Below, piece by piece: positions 47,595 to 59,329 of a DNA stretch of 64,000 bases. The position numbers and the translations under genes are program-made. Each line of letters opens with the position of its first letter. Position 1 is the first letter of the stretch. The notes under the pieces were generated by a model that made no database searches, was not told the DNA's origin, and saw only the letters and a list, made by a program, of their open reading frames with translations. Source of the DNA: Ceratothoa steindachneri. Taxonomy: Eukaryota > Arthropoda > Malacostraca > Isopoda > Cymothoidae. Location of the stretch: the NCBI GenBank assembly GCA_963969495.1, contig OZ018321.1, positions 121,547,129 through 121,611,128 on the forward strand. The letters are read 5' to 3'.

Positions 47595-48728
47595 TGTAAA
47601 CCAACAACCTCTGACCCTCCTCCCCATTTAGCGGAGACCAGGGGCCATGGTATCGCAACATATTTGACGTCATTTCCTGTTTAAACATTCTCGAACTTTC
47701 GACACTTGGGCATGTAATGAACATATGTCTCAATCCTGCGAACTCATCCCAAGCCTCTCCCTCTTCCCGGTGACTAGGTGTAAAAGAGCCGCTCTGTCTC
47801 GCGCTTGCTGCTAAATGATGATTCGACTCCGCCTTGGGATTAAAATCTCTGGAACTTGTGACTCCTTTCTACCAACTCACCATTGCCCCTCAGAATCGGC
47901 CATACAAATACGCGTGCTATTTTGTAGTTCGACGAGTCCAGCTCGCACCTAAAGGCCGTCCTCATCGTATCATCCCGTGAGCGTTAGTCAGACAGCAGAC
48001 TTCTTCAGCCATGATTCTACCTCAAGTTAATTGGTAGCTTCTGTGAACGGCAAGCCTTTGAATTTGCGCAACAGTCTCCCTTCGTTTAATCGAACCGAAG
48101 AAAATCTCCATCGATTAGCTTTGAGGAAAAAAAAATTTCCTCTTTCAGTGGAATTACGAGAATTCCCACATTCCCTGTCAAACGAAATCTTTGAAGTTTG
48201 GCTATCTTCATCGGAAGGTTAAGTCGGATCGTGCCCCACTTGCCTCTACCGTTTCCCTACTCGTCTCATAGCAAGAAGGACCTTCCTCAAAGTCATCAAC
48301 CCGTAAGACTGAAACCCCCTTCATTATTAGTATTGTCAAGTCCCCCGTTTGTTCTGAGCCTAGTTACACTAATCAATTAATTCCATTTAAGAATCTCTCC
48401 TCATATTCATTATCAAGAGACTCTTTCACTTTAAATAATTCCCATTTCCTATTATTTCTCTTATTTTGATCTTTGTAAATAAAATTATATTTTGTTGTTT
48501 GATCTTTAACTAAGTTTGAACGATACTCTTAGCCTATTCAATTAAATCTCGCCAACCATTTATGCACTCTACTTGATTATTACGGATTTGAAACCTAACC
48601 CCTCGGCTGTGACTTCTTAGTCGGTCGTTAATCCCTGTGAACAGTCCTTCAACGGTTCGCGTTGCAGTAAGGGATTAATTTGCCCCCACATAATATGAGT
48701 ACTGTATGGTATAGAGTGGTTGTACCAC
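47595..48728 (+). repeat. 3' LTR of element D
   Basis: Begins TGTAAACCAACAACCTC; matches the 5' LTR with scattered differences. AATAAA lies near 48479. It is followed by the target duplication AACAC and then by LTR G2. Confidence 0.88.
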
Positions 48729-49065
48729 AACACTCACTATCTCTCGAGGAGTGGTGCCCTTTCATCTTCACCACCCTTCAAGATTCCCGTCTTTCGAAAC
48801 TGAGACTCCCTCTCGGTCAGCAGAATCGTCACGAGCAGAGAAAATCTCATTCTTCATCACGAAGTAATCCAACCATATTTCTTCAAGTCCTCCGAGTCAG
48901 GACTCCTCAAAGTATCTTCCTGAAGACCTGCGCCGTTGTCTTCCACCCCCATCCAGTCCGCCCACGCTAGAAGGTAAAGCGATCGTGTATGATCATCTCC
49001 AAATTACCTCGTTAATCATCATTTAATTCATTTAACCACCAGAAATAATTTATTCCCCTTTTTGT

Positions 49066-49070
49066 ATATA

Positions 49071-49130
<60 letters not shown>
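49066..49130. repeat. (TA)n microsatellite
   Basis: TA run that ends exactly where the palindrome begins. Confidence 0.95.
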
Positions 49131-49133
<3 letters not shown>

Positions 49134-49324
49134 TGCGGTTAAGGTAATGGCAAAATTAGACAACTGCTCTGCTTCAGGTCCAGCAGGTGATCCTATCCTC
49201 CTTGAACTGGAAGACAACACTTAGGGATCCCTAAGTGTTGTCTTCCAGTTCAAGGAGGATAGGATCACCTGCTGGACCTGAAGCAGAGCAGTTGTCTAAT
49301 TTTGCCATTACCTTAACCGCACCA
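49131..49324. repeat. Perfect 194-bp palindrome, no spacer
   Basis: Two 97-base arms are exact reverse complements by eye, meeting at TTAGGGATCCCTAA (centre 49227/49228). Each arm reads outward-in as an open frame ending KVMAKLDNCSASGPAGDP then LLELEDNT and a TAG just before the centre. On the right arm the frame extends 8 codons further out (MEKYPRQI) into flanking sequence. It is not Penelope or LTR G sequence that I recognise. A perfect spacerless palindrome may be an assembly or library artefact, or a genuine recent inverted duplication. Confidence 0.9.
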
Positions 49325-49349
49325 ATTTGTCTTGGATATTTTTCCATAT

Positions 49350-49369
49350 ATATATATATATATATATAT
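49350..49369. repeat. Short (TA)n tract
   Basis: About 20 bases of TA between the palindrome flank and the inverted Penelope tail. Confidence 0.9.
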
Positions 49370-49384
49370 GAGGAATTAAACCAC

Positions 49385-49866
49385 ATTCTCCGAAGACAAT
49401 TTAATTCAAAACAGTTTTGGTGTATCTCACACCCTTTTTCAACTGACACTGTATAGAAAATATAAGAAAAGTGCATACAAGCATAACACAAGGTCAGGTC
49501 ATGAAAGATCCCCTCTTTTTTCCCCAATCCCCTACTTGTGGCTAATCTGTGGGGTGGGGGTGGCCTAAACATATTAAAGGGCTGACAATTTACTATTTTG
49601 TTTATTTGCTTTCTTATCACAGGATTAAAAGAAAATTGACCCTCAGATAGATTTAAATTAGGAACTGACGATATCAAGCTCGATTCTACGATTCTTCTCT
49701 TAACATAGTTAGCCGATTTAAATACCATTTTACTTTCATTGAAATGGATCGTATGATTCAAGTCTCTAACATGGCAAAATATTCCCCTGCTTTCGCTGCC
49801 CACTCTAATATCTCTTTTGTGTTCATACAATCTCTTGTCTAGATTCCTCCCCGTTTTCCCTTCCCA
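49385..49866 (-). pseudogene. Penelope GIY-YIG C-terminal fragment, minus copy
   Basis: From the join: TGRNLDKRLYEHKRDIRVGS, then GIFCHVRDLNHTIHF and YVKRRIVESSLISSVPNLNL, ending near FNPVIRKQINKIV. The GIY and YIG strands are missing. The open frame runs on past the normal stop into tail and (TA)n, because the stop present in the plus copy is lost. Confidence 0.8.
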
Positions 49867-49879
49867 CAATTTCTCCCCC

Positions 49880-50849
49880 TAACTTTATATGGTTAAGGTA
49901 CATTGACGATGTATTTTCTATATGGCCTAATGGCCATGATTTTGATACCTTTTTTATTAATTTGAATAATTTGCATGTCTCCATCAAATTTAAATATGAA
50001 TGGGAATATGATAATAGATTACCCTTTTTAGATGTCCTCATTAATAAAGATCACCATGAATTCAAACTTGGCGTGTATAGGAAACCAACCCACTCGAATG
50101 CCTATATACATTATTTTTTGTTTCACGAAAATACTGTTAAAAAATCGGTAATTTCTAACCTTTTCCTTAGAGCATACAAAATATGTCATCCTTCCTATTT
50201 AGATGAAGAAATTGTCATTATCAGGACCATTTTTTTTAATTTGCATTACCCCGATTGGTTCATATCGTCTGCTCATTTTGCAGCTAGAAAAACATTCTAT
50301 GGTAATAAGACTTCCCGCACTAATGTCTTCTACAAATATATAACATTGCCATTTAATAATAAATTAAATAGTTTAAAGGACATATTTGGAAAAGCGGGTA
50401 TTAATCTAGCCTTTAAATATAATAATTACTTAAACCAATTGATGATTGCCAGGAAACCCAAAGAACATCATAACATAGGAGTATATGCAATACCATGCAA
50501 CGATTGCCATAAAGTTTATATAGGGGAAACGGGGAGAAATCTAGACAAGAGGTTGTATGAACACAAAAGAGATATTAGAGTGGGTAGCGAAAGCATTGGA
50601 ATATTTTGCCATGTTAGAGACTTGAATCATACGATCCATTTCAATGGAAGTAGAATGGTATTTATATCGGCTAACTATGTTAAAAGAAGAATCGTAGAAT
50701 CGAGCTTGATATCGTCAGTTCCTAATTTAAATCTATCTGAGGGTCAATTTTCTTTTAATCCTGTAATAAGAAAGCAAATAAATAGAATAGTAAAATGTCA
50801 GCCCTTCAATATGTTTAGGCCTACCATCGTCCAGATTAGCCACAAGTAG
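49880..50849 (+). pseudogene. Penelope RT (C-terminal) plus GIY-YIG endonuclease, plus copy
   Basis: The frame is open from WLRYIDDVFSIWPNGHDF (catalytic YIDD, about 49890-49935) through FKYEWEYDNRLPFLDVLI, RKPTHSNAYIHYF and the GIY-YIG domain (GVYAIPCNDCHKVYIGETGR, then YEHKRDI, about 50480-50580), to a stop at 50849. This is about 320 codons without a break, so it is younger than F, but it lacks the N-terminal half of RT. It would be inactive without that part. Confidence 0.85.
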
Positions 50850-50935
50850 GGAATTGGGGGAAAAAAGAGGGGATCTTGTACGACCTGACCTTGTGTTATG
50901 CTTGTTTGCACTTTTCTTATATTTTCTATCCAGTG

Positions 50936-50976
50936 TCAGTTGAAAAAGGGTGTGAGATACACCGAAACTGTTCTGA
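50936..50976 (+). ncRNA. Hammerhead-like motif in Penelope plus copy, with C3/G8 changed together
   Basis: TCAG (stem I), TTGAAAA in place of CTGANGA, stem II GGTGT/ACACC, GAAAC, one base, GTT, then CTGA (stem I partner). The two core changes are C3 to U and G8 to A, positions that pair with each other in the hammerhead fold, so pairing is kept. One extra A precedes stem II. The inverted copy (49405-49445) has the same layout, but GAAAC has become AAAAC. Confidence 0.5.
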
Positions 50977-51042
50977 ATTAAATTGTCTTCGGAGAATGTG
51001 GTTTAATTCCTCATCTTTTCTTGCGATATTGCATTAATTTTT

Positions 51043-51159
<117 letters not shown>

Positions 51160-51379
51160 TGCCCCTTTTTGTCATATATATTACAATTATATTTTGGGGT
51201 ATTGACTTTATATATCCTTTGAACCACACCTTGGCAAGCCATTAATCTAAACCCGGTCAACCATAATTCGCACTCTTTATTAATCGCCAGACATAACTCA
51301 AGCGGCCTGTGGCCAGTTGTTTTCCGTAATTATGTAAGACTCTGAGATCCGAGCTAGTCTACACAGGTATACCTCGACA

Positions 51380-51860
51380 TACAGTATGGCCGAAGTTGAG
51401 TACGAGAAAGGCAGGCTGGACATCAAAAGACAATCCTGAGTGAAAAGTAATACCAAGAGGTTGAAACAGCCGAACGTTCACTGGTGAATGGCTATCAGTA
51501 AGGATGAGGTCTAGAGAATTACCCGAAATGCGAATTGGATGCATAACTATAGCAGCATGACCATGCTGATTAGTGAGAGAGATGTAATTAAGCTATTCGC
51601 AGCGATGTGCATTAAGATTACTAAGGAAATTGAGAGAAGCTTTTTAATCAGATTCTTGATTGCAGCCATTGAACTCAATAGATGTTTATGAATACTCTGA
51701 TCTAAATCGGGATTGCGATATAGAAAGAAAATGTAATCGTTATTTAAACGGTTGCAAATCTTAAAATGATTCATTTCATGACAGCAACATTCAAATTTTG
51801 ACATCTGTGAAGAACAGCAATAAGCATGTATGTACACACACATCCCGTCAGCTCAAGGGA
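51380..51860 (-). pseudogene. Non-LTR retrotransposon endonuclease fragment
   Basis: Minus-strand frames give NDYIFFLYRNPDLDQSIHKHLL (51760-51690), a frame-shifted GNLNAHRCEWL with TNQHGHAA (about 51630-51550), then RISGNSLDLILTDSHSPVNV and PLGITFHSGL (51530-51440). This is the back half of an APE-type endonuclease domain: GDxNAHxxxWL is its NA(H) catalytic motif. At least one frameshift. No RT follows. Its downstream end is cut by the end of LTR G2. Confidence 0.6.
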
Positions 51861-52176
51861 TAGAGGCTCATACACGTGCCTGAAATTTGAAATGAGTTTC
51901 TTATGAAAAAAAGGATATATCGAATTAATTTAGTAGATTTTACTGAGGCATCTTGAAACGAGTGTGTAAAAGCGCGTGTGACCTTGAACCTTAAGGCTGG
52001 AGTCGAGGTCGAGGCCATTTTTAGCTGGTGTCTCTCTCTTGAATGGTAAACTGAAAATCTTGATGAGCTATTTAGAGAGAGGAGGAATGTCTCAAATGAA
52101 CGAGGTCAGGAGCAGTGAGGTGATTCTGAAGACGAGAGCGCACAAGAGGATTGCGGCCTGGAGATTGATTCGCGTT
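51861..52176. other. Flanking DNA between endonuclease fragment and solo LTR
   Basis: No gene recognised. An open frame from 52039 runs into the solo LTR and has no motif. Confidence 0.35.
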
Positions 52177-52181
52177 GCTTC

Positions 52182-53137
52182 TGTGAGAAAAAGCCCCTCA
52201 AAGGACCCCTTTTCAGCCCCCTTCGAGCTCCTTAGCGTGAAAATTTTACAATCTACGAGAAGGAAACTCTCTCGCGCTCAGCCGCCTAACCCGGCTGGAT
52301 TTAATTAAGCGGGACACATATCGCTCTCTGCCCCCCCTCCCCCCCCCACTCGATAACGCCGAGTCCTCTCACCTCCATGTCTCACTTCCATTTCATTTCC
52401 CTGCGAACGCCCTCGTATAAAAATCCTACATCCTGAGGCAAACTTTGCCGTTTGATCCAACCCCTTATCTTAAACTAAGTTTGCATAGACTGGCTTCTTG
52501 AATTCTCTTAGGACGGCTATGCCTTGTTATCTAAAGGACAAGCCATCAGGCTATATAACGCAGTGTCAACTATTCCTCGAGGAGATTAGGAATCTGCCAG
52601 TCCCGCTGTTCAGACCGTGTGTCTGTTTCACGCGAAGGCTCGCAAACACTGTTCGAGTCTTACCTAGTCATTAAGATTTCACCAGCAGATCGCCCTTCGT
52701 GAAGCTTTGGCTACTGTTGAGAGGTTTGCTTATCGAGTCTCCCTGTCGTGCCTCAGAAGTCTCTCGTGTTTGAGATGACATCTCTCTGGATCAGAGAAAA
52801 TTTCGTCCTTCTGCAAAAAGTACTCACCCCCATACCTACGAGAACTCCTCGTCAACACCGCCAGCAGTGTCTCCTCGAAGACTCATGTCGTTGGTCTTCT
52901 CCCCTTCGAGCATCTCTAAGCTTCAAGGTTAAGCGATTTTGCTTTGTAATCCCATGATTACACTCCCCTTTATTCGTTACTTGGATTCCGAAAGATCCCT
53001 TTTTAATTGATTTACCGCTCAAACTTTAAGTCTCCATTATTCGGATTAACGGTAATTTAGCGTTTCCCGCTTAGCTCTGTCAGATTATAAATTGTCCCGA
53101 TCTAACTAACTATCCATATAAAGTATAATTTGTTCCA

Positions 53138-53212
<75 letters not shown>

Positions 53213-53458
53213 CCCCCCGTAAATTATCATTTATATTACAATTATAGTTTTGGCTCTTGATCTTTATATATCCTTGAACCGCCACTTGGCAAGCCATTAG
53301 ATATATCCCGGCAAATTTCTTCTATTTAAAATCCCGTGCAGTCGACCAGGAGTCGGCTATCCCCTACCCCCATTGCTTCAAGGTTTATCGTAGACGGCCT
53401 AGTCCCGGCTTTCTGGCTATGCAACTGTACGCTTTTTTTACACGGGCATACCTCGACA
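52182..53458 (+). repeat. Solo LTR G3 (family G) with perfect target duplication
   Basis: Begins TGTGAGAAAAAGCCCC and ends CATACCTCGACA, and is flanked by GCTTC on both sides (52177-52181 and 53459-53463). It aligns with G1, for example at AGCGTGAAAATTTTAC, CTCGAGGAGATT and CTTGGCAAGCCATTA. It contains a (TA)n run at about 53143-53209 where G1 has a short one. Recombination between two LTRs would leave such a solo copy. Confidence 0.75.
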
Positions 53459-53463
53459 GCTTC

Positions 53464-56400
53464 TAATGTCTTTCAAAATGGACTTGACTTCTCTGCTCTT
53501 TTGTGCAGGGGGCTTTTTTTATCCTCGCCTTTTCGGAGAGTACTGACTGATGAAGTTTTGGCTGGTTGTATTTCTCCAAAAGGGGTTACATTGAAGGTAG
53601 TTTATACTGCTGGCTTTTGGGTAAATTCCATCGACGCTCGCTGGTATGAATTCCTCAGGCATCGAGCGTTTCTGATAGCAAGAAAGCGTAAGCGAACTAG
53701 GATTTTTCCAATTACAGAGCAAGTCGTCTGTTAGCTTGAAATAGACCGCTGCACGTGGCGTTAACCTGGCCCCCTTTTCTGTTATAACGTCACATGACGC
53801 CATAAGTGGGCAGGTCTTGGTTTGCAAGGGGACCATCCGTGTTTCTCTTTCCACAAGATTTAGTATATTTTAAGCATCTTGAAGAACGACTCATTTCTAC
53901 CAAGACACTGGTTTTACAGATCCCACCAACTCAACAAAACCAATATTTTACAATCCTTTAATGGATTTGGTGCTGCTAATTCAAAAGTTATAACGTATGA
54001 GTAAATGAGCAATTTACAAGGAAAATGAGTGCCACCAAATTTGAAATAATCAGAATGAAATGAATGTAAAAACAGAAATATCTATAGATTCTAGGTTTAT
54101 TTGTATAGTCGTTAATTTTGGATTTCTACCTACCATACCATTTTAGAATAAAGAAAGCCAACTAACAATTTGTCGATATCATAAATGTCCAGAATCTGGA
54201 TGCAATGTCAGAGACTAAAATATTTTAAAAGTTCTTTATAACCATAAAATGTATAGCTAATTCTCCAAACTAACATAATCTTTATACAGGCATTTGAATA
54301 ATTGTTACTATTTAAAAGTTCTATCTATCATACTGTTTAATCTTGGCATGGCATACATCTAATTTCTCTATAGGGTGAAAGTCCAAAATCTGTATGCAAT
54401 GTCATTGACAAAAAATGTCAAATTTCTCTAAACATTTATACCAAGGCAAATTTGCTAATTTTGAGATAAATATCAAAATTAGTGAAGAATAATATATTTA
54501 CACTGCGAGGCCTCATATATTTATATTTTGATTAAACCTCTCCTAATCTTACAACCCAGAGTCTAGCTGCAGGAGATGAAACCATTCACATTCTCTTCAT
54601 GGTGGGTAAAAATTAAGTGTTATTAAACGCTTCTGTATGCTCCCTCTCTTGAAGCCCAGAATAATATTCCTCATGTCAGTACGTATTTAACGCCTCCACT
54701 AAACTATATTGTAAATAAAAAGTAGTAACTGTAATTCAATAACTAATACTACAAAGTCCATAATCCTTAGCAATGCACAAAATCTCAAACACTCTTATCA
54801 ATATATTCAAAACTTAAACCATACTCTATGTTACAAATGAAAGCCCTAAACGAATGATGTCCTAAAATGCATCTCAGTAACTTAAAATAGAACCTCATCA
54901 TACTTAAAATTACTCACGCACTCAAAAATAATACCTCATACGATCCTAGAAGAAAAATCTTTGGTACACCATTCCAAACGCACCCCGCGTGTTTTGATCT
55001 AATGTTATAAAACCAAATGCAGACAAACACCTCATTGACTTGACTAACTTAGACATTTGACCCTGCCCCTCCTAGATGCAAGTTGTATATTTACAACAAA
55101 CTTAACACCTATCTTTCTTCCAAGATTAAAAGATAATGTGTTAGTTACATTTATTGTTCTTCAACTTTTATTCTTGTAACTAGATGAATATTGTATGCAA
55201 AATCACGGGGTTTTTCCTTTAGTGGCCAACTATTTTTAAAAATAGTCTTTCAAAAGAACATATTATGGCTTTGAGTACCCATTGACATAATTTATAACTA
55301 TACATTTTGAAGATGTACAAATATAATTAAACTTGTATGCTAAATCGGGTTCTTTAATTAGCCCAGCATTAATTTGTTCAAGTAAGAAATTGAGCACCAA
55401 TTTGCAATCACATTTTTGGGGCTCCTTTTTCCAGTTGTGACCTACAGCTTAACATAGTGTTCAAACTTTACTGCACTGCAACATAATGCAGTTAATGCAT
55501 AGTTGACCTACATGTGGAGTCTTCTATCCAGGCACTAACCACTCTGCGTACCATGAGGTTGTTTAATTGATAACCTTTAAATGTTTTTAAAACAAAATCA
55601 AAACACTTAAAATTTATAGATAATTTGAGACCAAGCAAAATGTATTGTGTAACTTTGATAGAGACAGGAATTTGTTTTATATTAGTTTTAACTTAGTTGT
55701 GGAAAAGTATGTTAATGAATATGCCATTGAAGCAATGCAACTTGAAAGTAGGAGTCATTGTCACTTGGCCATCACAACTTCAGTTTCAATCTTCCTTTCT
55801 TATGTTATAAATCCATTACACTATAATTTAGAAAGGATATTTTCTTTACACTTTTAATTCTTGTTTCAGATGTTAAAAATTTGTGGATATGAATATAGTC
55901 ATGGCCAAAGGTTTTGATTTTATCACATCCATAAGATTTTATTTTAACTTTGGACTTTTTACAACAAAACCAGACAATGGCTTCGCCACTCACCCCTACG
56001 GGGGAATCTTGCGCTTCTCTACTAAGATTAAAATATAAAATATAAAAAAAGCAGCCATGGTTAAATTTTTATAAATTTTCTGAACTTCGCCAATTATAAT
56101 AATTTTAAAAAGGAACTCAAACCAAATTTCCCCCCTTTGAAAATATCACGTTGTAATTCTTTGAGTTTAAAAAAATTCACAAAATTTCGATACTTAAATT
56201 TATTCCTGAACTCCACCATTTTGTTTTTTGATATTATAAAAGAATTATTAGAAATAATTTGGCTAAACAACATAAGTCATAACCAAACTAAGATAAAATT
56301 ATTATTCAAATACTAAAAAAAAAATCCCCTTCTTAAATTCTAGAGTTAGCGATGATGATTAAATATAAACTGTATTGTTAAAAAACAGAAAAAAATTATT

Positions 56401-58219
56401 AAAATTAAGGCATGGTTGTTTTTGTGTGTCTGTTCTTTCGTATATTTGAATATTTTATCGAAATTCTTTCCCCAAAAGATCTTCCATTTTAATCTTTAGA
56501 CCGATCCTCTACATAATAATTTAAGTACAGTTTGTTTATACCCTTTTTTTCAAAATCATTATGTGATGTTCTGTACGATTTTTTTTTTTTTTTTTTAAAG
56601 AAAGTAGTCTAGCAAAGGATGATGGTTCAGGAAGATTTCCATATATGGTTGAAATTAAGGCAATAATTTTTAAGAAATATATAAACAAGGGTAAAGATTC
56701 CATCCTGTCCTTCAACTACTATTTTTAACACACTCAATCAGTTATGCTTATTTTTTTTAATGAATTAAATCATTTACAAAAATAGTGTTAGATATGTTTT
56801 GAGCAATATTTAAAGGAAGCTCAAGTTCAAGTTCAAGGTAATGAAAGTGATGAAATGTGTGGTCGGTTTTCATAGGTTTGAATTTGTTTACTAGTTTTCC
56901 CTGGTGTTTGCTTAAAGAAAGATTTTCCTCCGTCAATAATATTGCTGACTGTCTATGACGGTCATGTTCTTCCATTGTGTTATAAATTTTGTTTATTCTT
57001 TTAGGAGGTTCCTCGGTCGTGGCTTTCGAGTAGTTTCTTCTTTGCCAACTATTTTGTTCTTAGTTTCATATGGGCATTTTTGCCCATAGCGATCTAAATT
57101 TTTACCGCTAATGGTGTTAGACCAAGTTGACAGATAATCCTACCACCATAAGGAGCGGCACACTCTCCAAGCGAATTGTCCCCCGCCCCCGGTATTTTGA
57201 AACTAGATTGAAACTTCCTGTCAGTATTGTGTGCCCTCCATGGCCTTAGGAGCTTACTTGTTCCTTCCCTTGGGTCCAATGCTTTTAGGCAGATCTGTGG
57301 GTATATTTTATCCATATATTTCCACTAACTTCAACCATTTTCGATACAAATCCGTCCTTACAAACTTCTCTTTTTTGCCGGCAATACCTTCGTTGCTTTG
57401 ATATTTAAATTTGAGTAAAGTATTTGATATTTTGTATAAAAAATAAGCTGCAGAATCTGGATGGTGTAAAATCTGCCGTGTATAACTGAAAAAATGCACG
57501 AGATGCCCTGAGCTAGATAGAGAAAGAGTATGATCGATATGCTCTTAGTCAGAAAGAATATGCAGAGGGATGAGTCCGTTGTGATAGTAGCACATGTAAG
57601 AGTGAAGGTCTTTCTGTCATATGAGTTTTTCTGGACAAATTTAAAATTGTTATTGCCTGGACAAGAAAAGATAAGGCAAGGAAGGGCAAATATAAGACTG
57701 TTGGATCATTTTGCGAGTAAAGTGTAGTCGTTAGAGTTTGAGAGAAGGAAAGGGAAGTATTTGGGAATCATAACTTAGAAAATGGGAAAGAAGTTCAAGG
57801 AAGTGATAATTGATATTGCAAAGGCTATATGGGTGTGCTAGAAATGGAAAGAGAACTTGCATTGTTAAATGGTAGAATAATAATATGAAACTCATAGCAA
57901 AGATGAAGTGGGATATACTCCACCAGACACTACATACTTCATAAGAGCATGGTAATGAGATATGTACATATATGTTAGGAACATGAATAACAGTATAACA
58001 CTAGTTAGTAAGAGATAAAACACAAGAAATTGAATACTTTGAAGTAGAGTGAATGAGAATCCAAAGGGAACCTGGCCGTTATTTTGAAAAGAAGTAAAGC
58101 AAGTGAGGCATATAGACAATAATTTCCTACTGCGCATGATAGATAAAATAGAAATGTATTTGTGTACGATTGTTAACTTGAAAGAAAATGACAAAAGTAC
58201 TTTTATAAGCGGTAGAAGG
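53464..58219. other. AT-rich intergenic DNA, no gene supported
   Basis: Long AT-rich stretch with poly-T runs (56579-56597). A frame over 53336-53734 begins inside the solo LTR and has no motif. On the minus strand, frames at 57308-57499 and 57094-57315 are less AT-rich than their surroundings and adjoin each other, so they could be a repeat remnant. I recognise no family. No RNA gene seen. Confidence 0.4.
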
Positions 58220-58690
58220 CAGGGCCGGATTACCCATAGGGCCAAATGGACCATGACCCTGGGCCCTGCGTTTCAAGGGTTCCAGCCGCACATTTTAAAT
58301 TACCTGGCAATTTTGGGCCAACTTTTAAAGTGACTAGAGACCGCATGTTTAGTTATTCAATTAAAAATTATTTTTTCAACTATTTGGAGCGAATAAAATC
58401 ATTTTAACATTAGAATTTATTTTTTTATTTTTTTCAATAAGAAGAGTATTTTAGAATGTTCGACATGTTGAATTTAGGGCATGTCAAATTTTCATTTTTA
58501 CCAACACTGGCTTTTGTTTTAATTTTTTCCAAATAAAAATTATTTTGAACAGTGTTTTAGAATTTCGGACATGTTAAATTTGGGGCATGTAGAATTTTCA
58601 TTGTTGCCAAGACGGGCTTTTAGTTTTCTTTGTTTGCACTTCGCCGATCATTTGTCTATTACTGATCTTATATATATGGTATCTAATATA

Positions 58691-59117
58691 CGAGGGGTGG
58701 TCAATAAGTTTTGCGAATCGGTAGGGTAAAACAGAGAAAGGGGGATGGCTGTTTGTGGGGGTGTTAGGACAAGTTATCATAAGTCAAGACCTGCAGCTGC
58801 ACGCTCCTGCCTCGTCGATTTAAGAAGCAGTAGCTGATCGCAGATCGTCAGTCCCTAGCGACTACTTTTTATTCCTCCAGCTCAAGGGTTCACTGCGTGT
58901 ACGCCGGTTTGGGGACGATGAAGATGTCCAGCTCGCCGTCCAGGAGTCTATTAAACAGCAGTCGGCAGATTTCTGGCTGTCGGGAATTCAAAGCCTCAGG
59001 GACAAGTGACGCAAGTGCATTGAAGTCGAGGGTAGTTATATTGAAAAATAATAAAACACTTTTCTTCATATCTCGTTTCCTTATATCCGAATTGCAAAAC
59101 TTATTGGCCGCACCTCG
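58691..59117 (+). mobile_element. Internally deleted mariner (MITE-like)
   Basis: Inverted ends CGAGGGGTGGTCAATAAGTT and, reversed, CGAGGTGCGGCCAATAAGTT match over about 31 bases and are flanked by TA. The 427-bp interior keeps only the last part of a mariner transposase on the plus strand (FGDDEDVQLAVQESIK, then SADFWLSGIQSLRDK, and CIEVEGSYIEK). It is non-autonomous and sits inside the hAT element. Confidence 0.85.
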
Positions 59118-59329
59118 TATTATTTTTGACTATTTATTTATTTATTTTAAGGCATTATTTTACACATCTTATCACTTGAGTATGGCTTTGTGGGAACGTG
59201 ATACTGGTCGTACCTTCAGCAACTGGGTCACAAAAGAGTAAAAGAAAAATTCAAGAGAAAGATTCTGATGGCTGCAGAAAGATTACTCATATGTTTTTCA
59301 AAACGACACCTGTTTTTTTAATACCTCTG

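Larger units (their letters stand above)
41843..48728 (+). mobile_element. Gmr1-like LTR retrotransposon D, both LTRs present
   Basis: LTRs at 41843-42974 and 47595-48728 match along their length. The 5-bp duplication AACAC flanks the element (41838-41842 and 48729-48733); a 4-bp ACAC with TG...CA ends fits equally well. Inside are a primer-binding-like site (43011), gag (43400), zinc knuckle, protease, integrase with GPY/F, pre-RT, RT thumb and RNase H (to 47184), then a polypurine tract GAAGGGAAGGG just before the 3' LTR. RT palm is deleted at about 46533. The element sits in the RT gene of E. Confidence 0.85.
49370..51014. mobile_element. Penelope-like element pair in inverted orientation
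   Basis: A minus-strand copy (49866 to 49370) covers the end of the GIY-YIG domain and the tail. A plus-strand copy (about 49875-51014) covers RT, GIY-YIG and the tail. Both tails end in TTTAATTCCTCAT and abut (TA)n. The join at about 49866-49875 falls inside GIY-YIG of one copy and inside RT of the other. It may derive from 5' inversion during insertion or from two independent insertions. Confidence 0.78.

Noticed and set aside
49231..49869. A 212-codon minus-strand frame as one gene
   Set aside because: It fuses the Penelope GIY-YIG fragment, the Penelope tail, a (TA)n run and one palindrome arm. It is a chance read-through.
53336..53734. A 132-codon host gene exon
   Set aside because: Its first third is solo LTR sequence, and no domain, splice signal or family match is visible.
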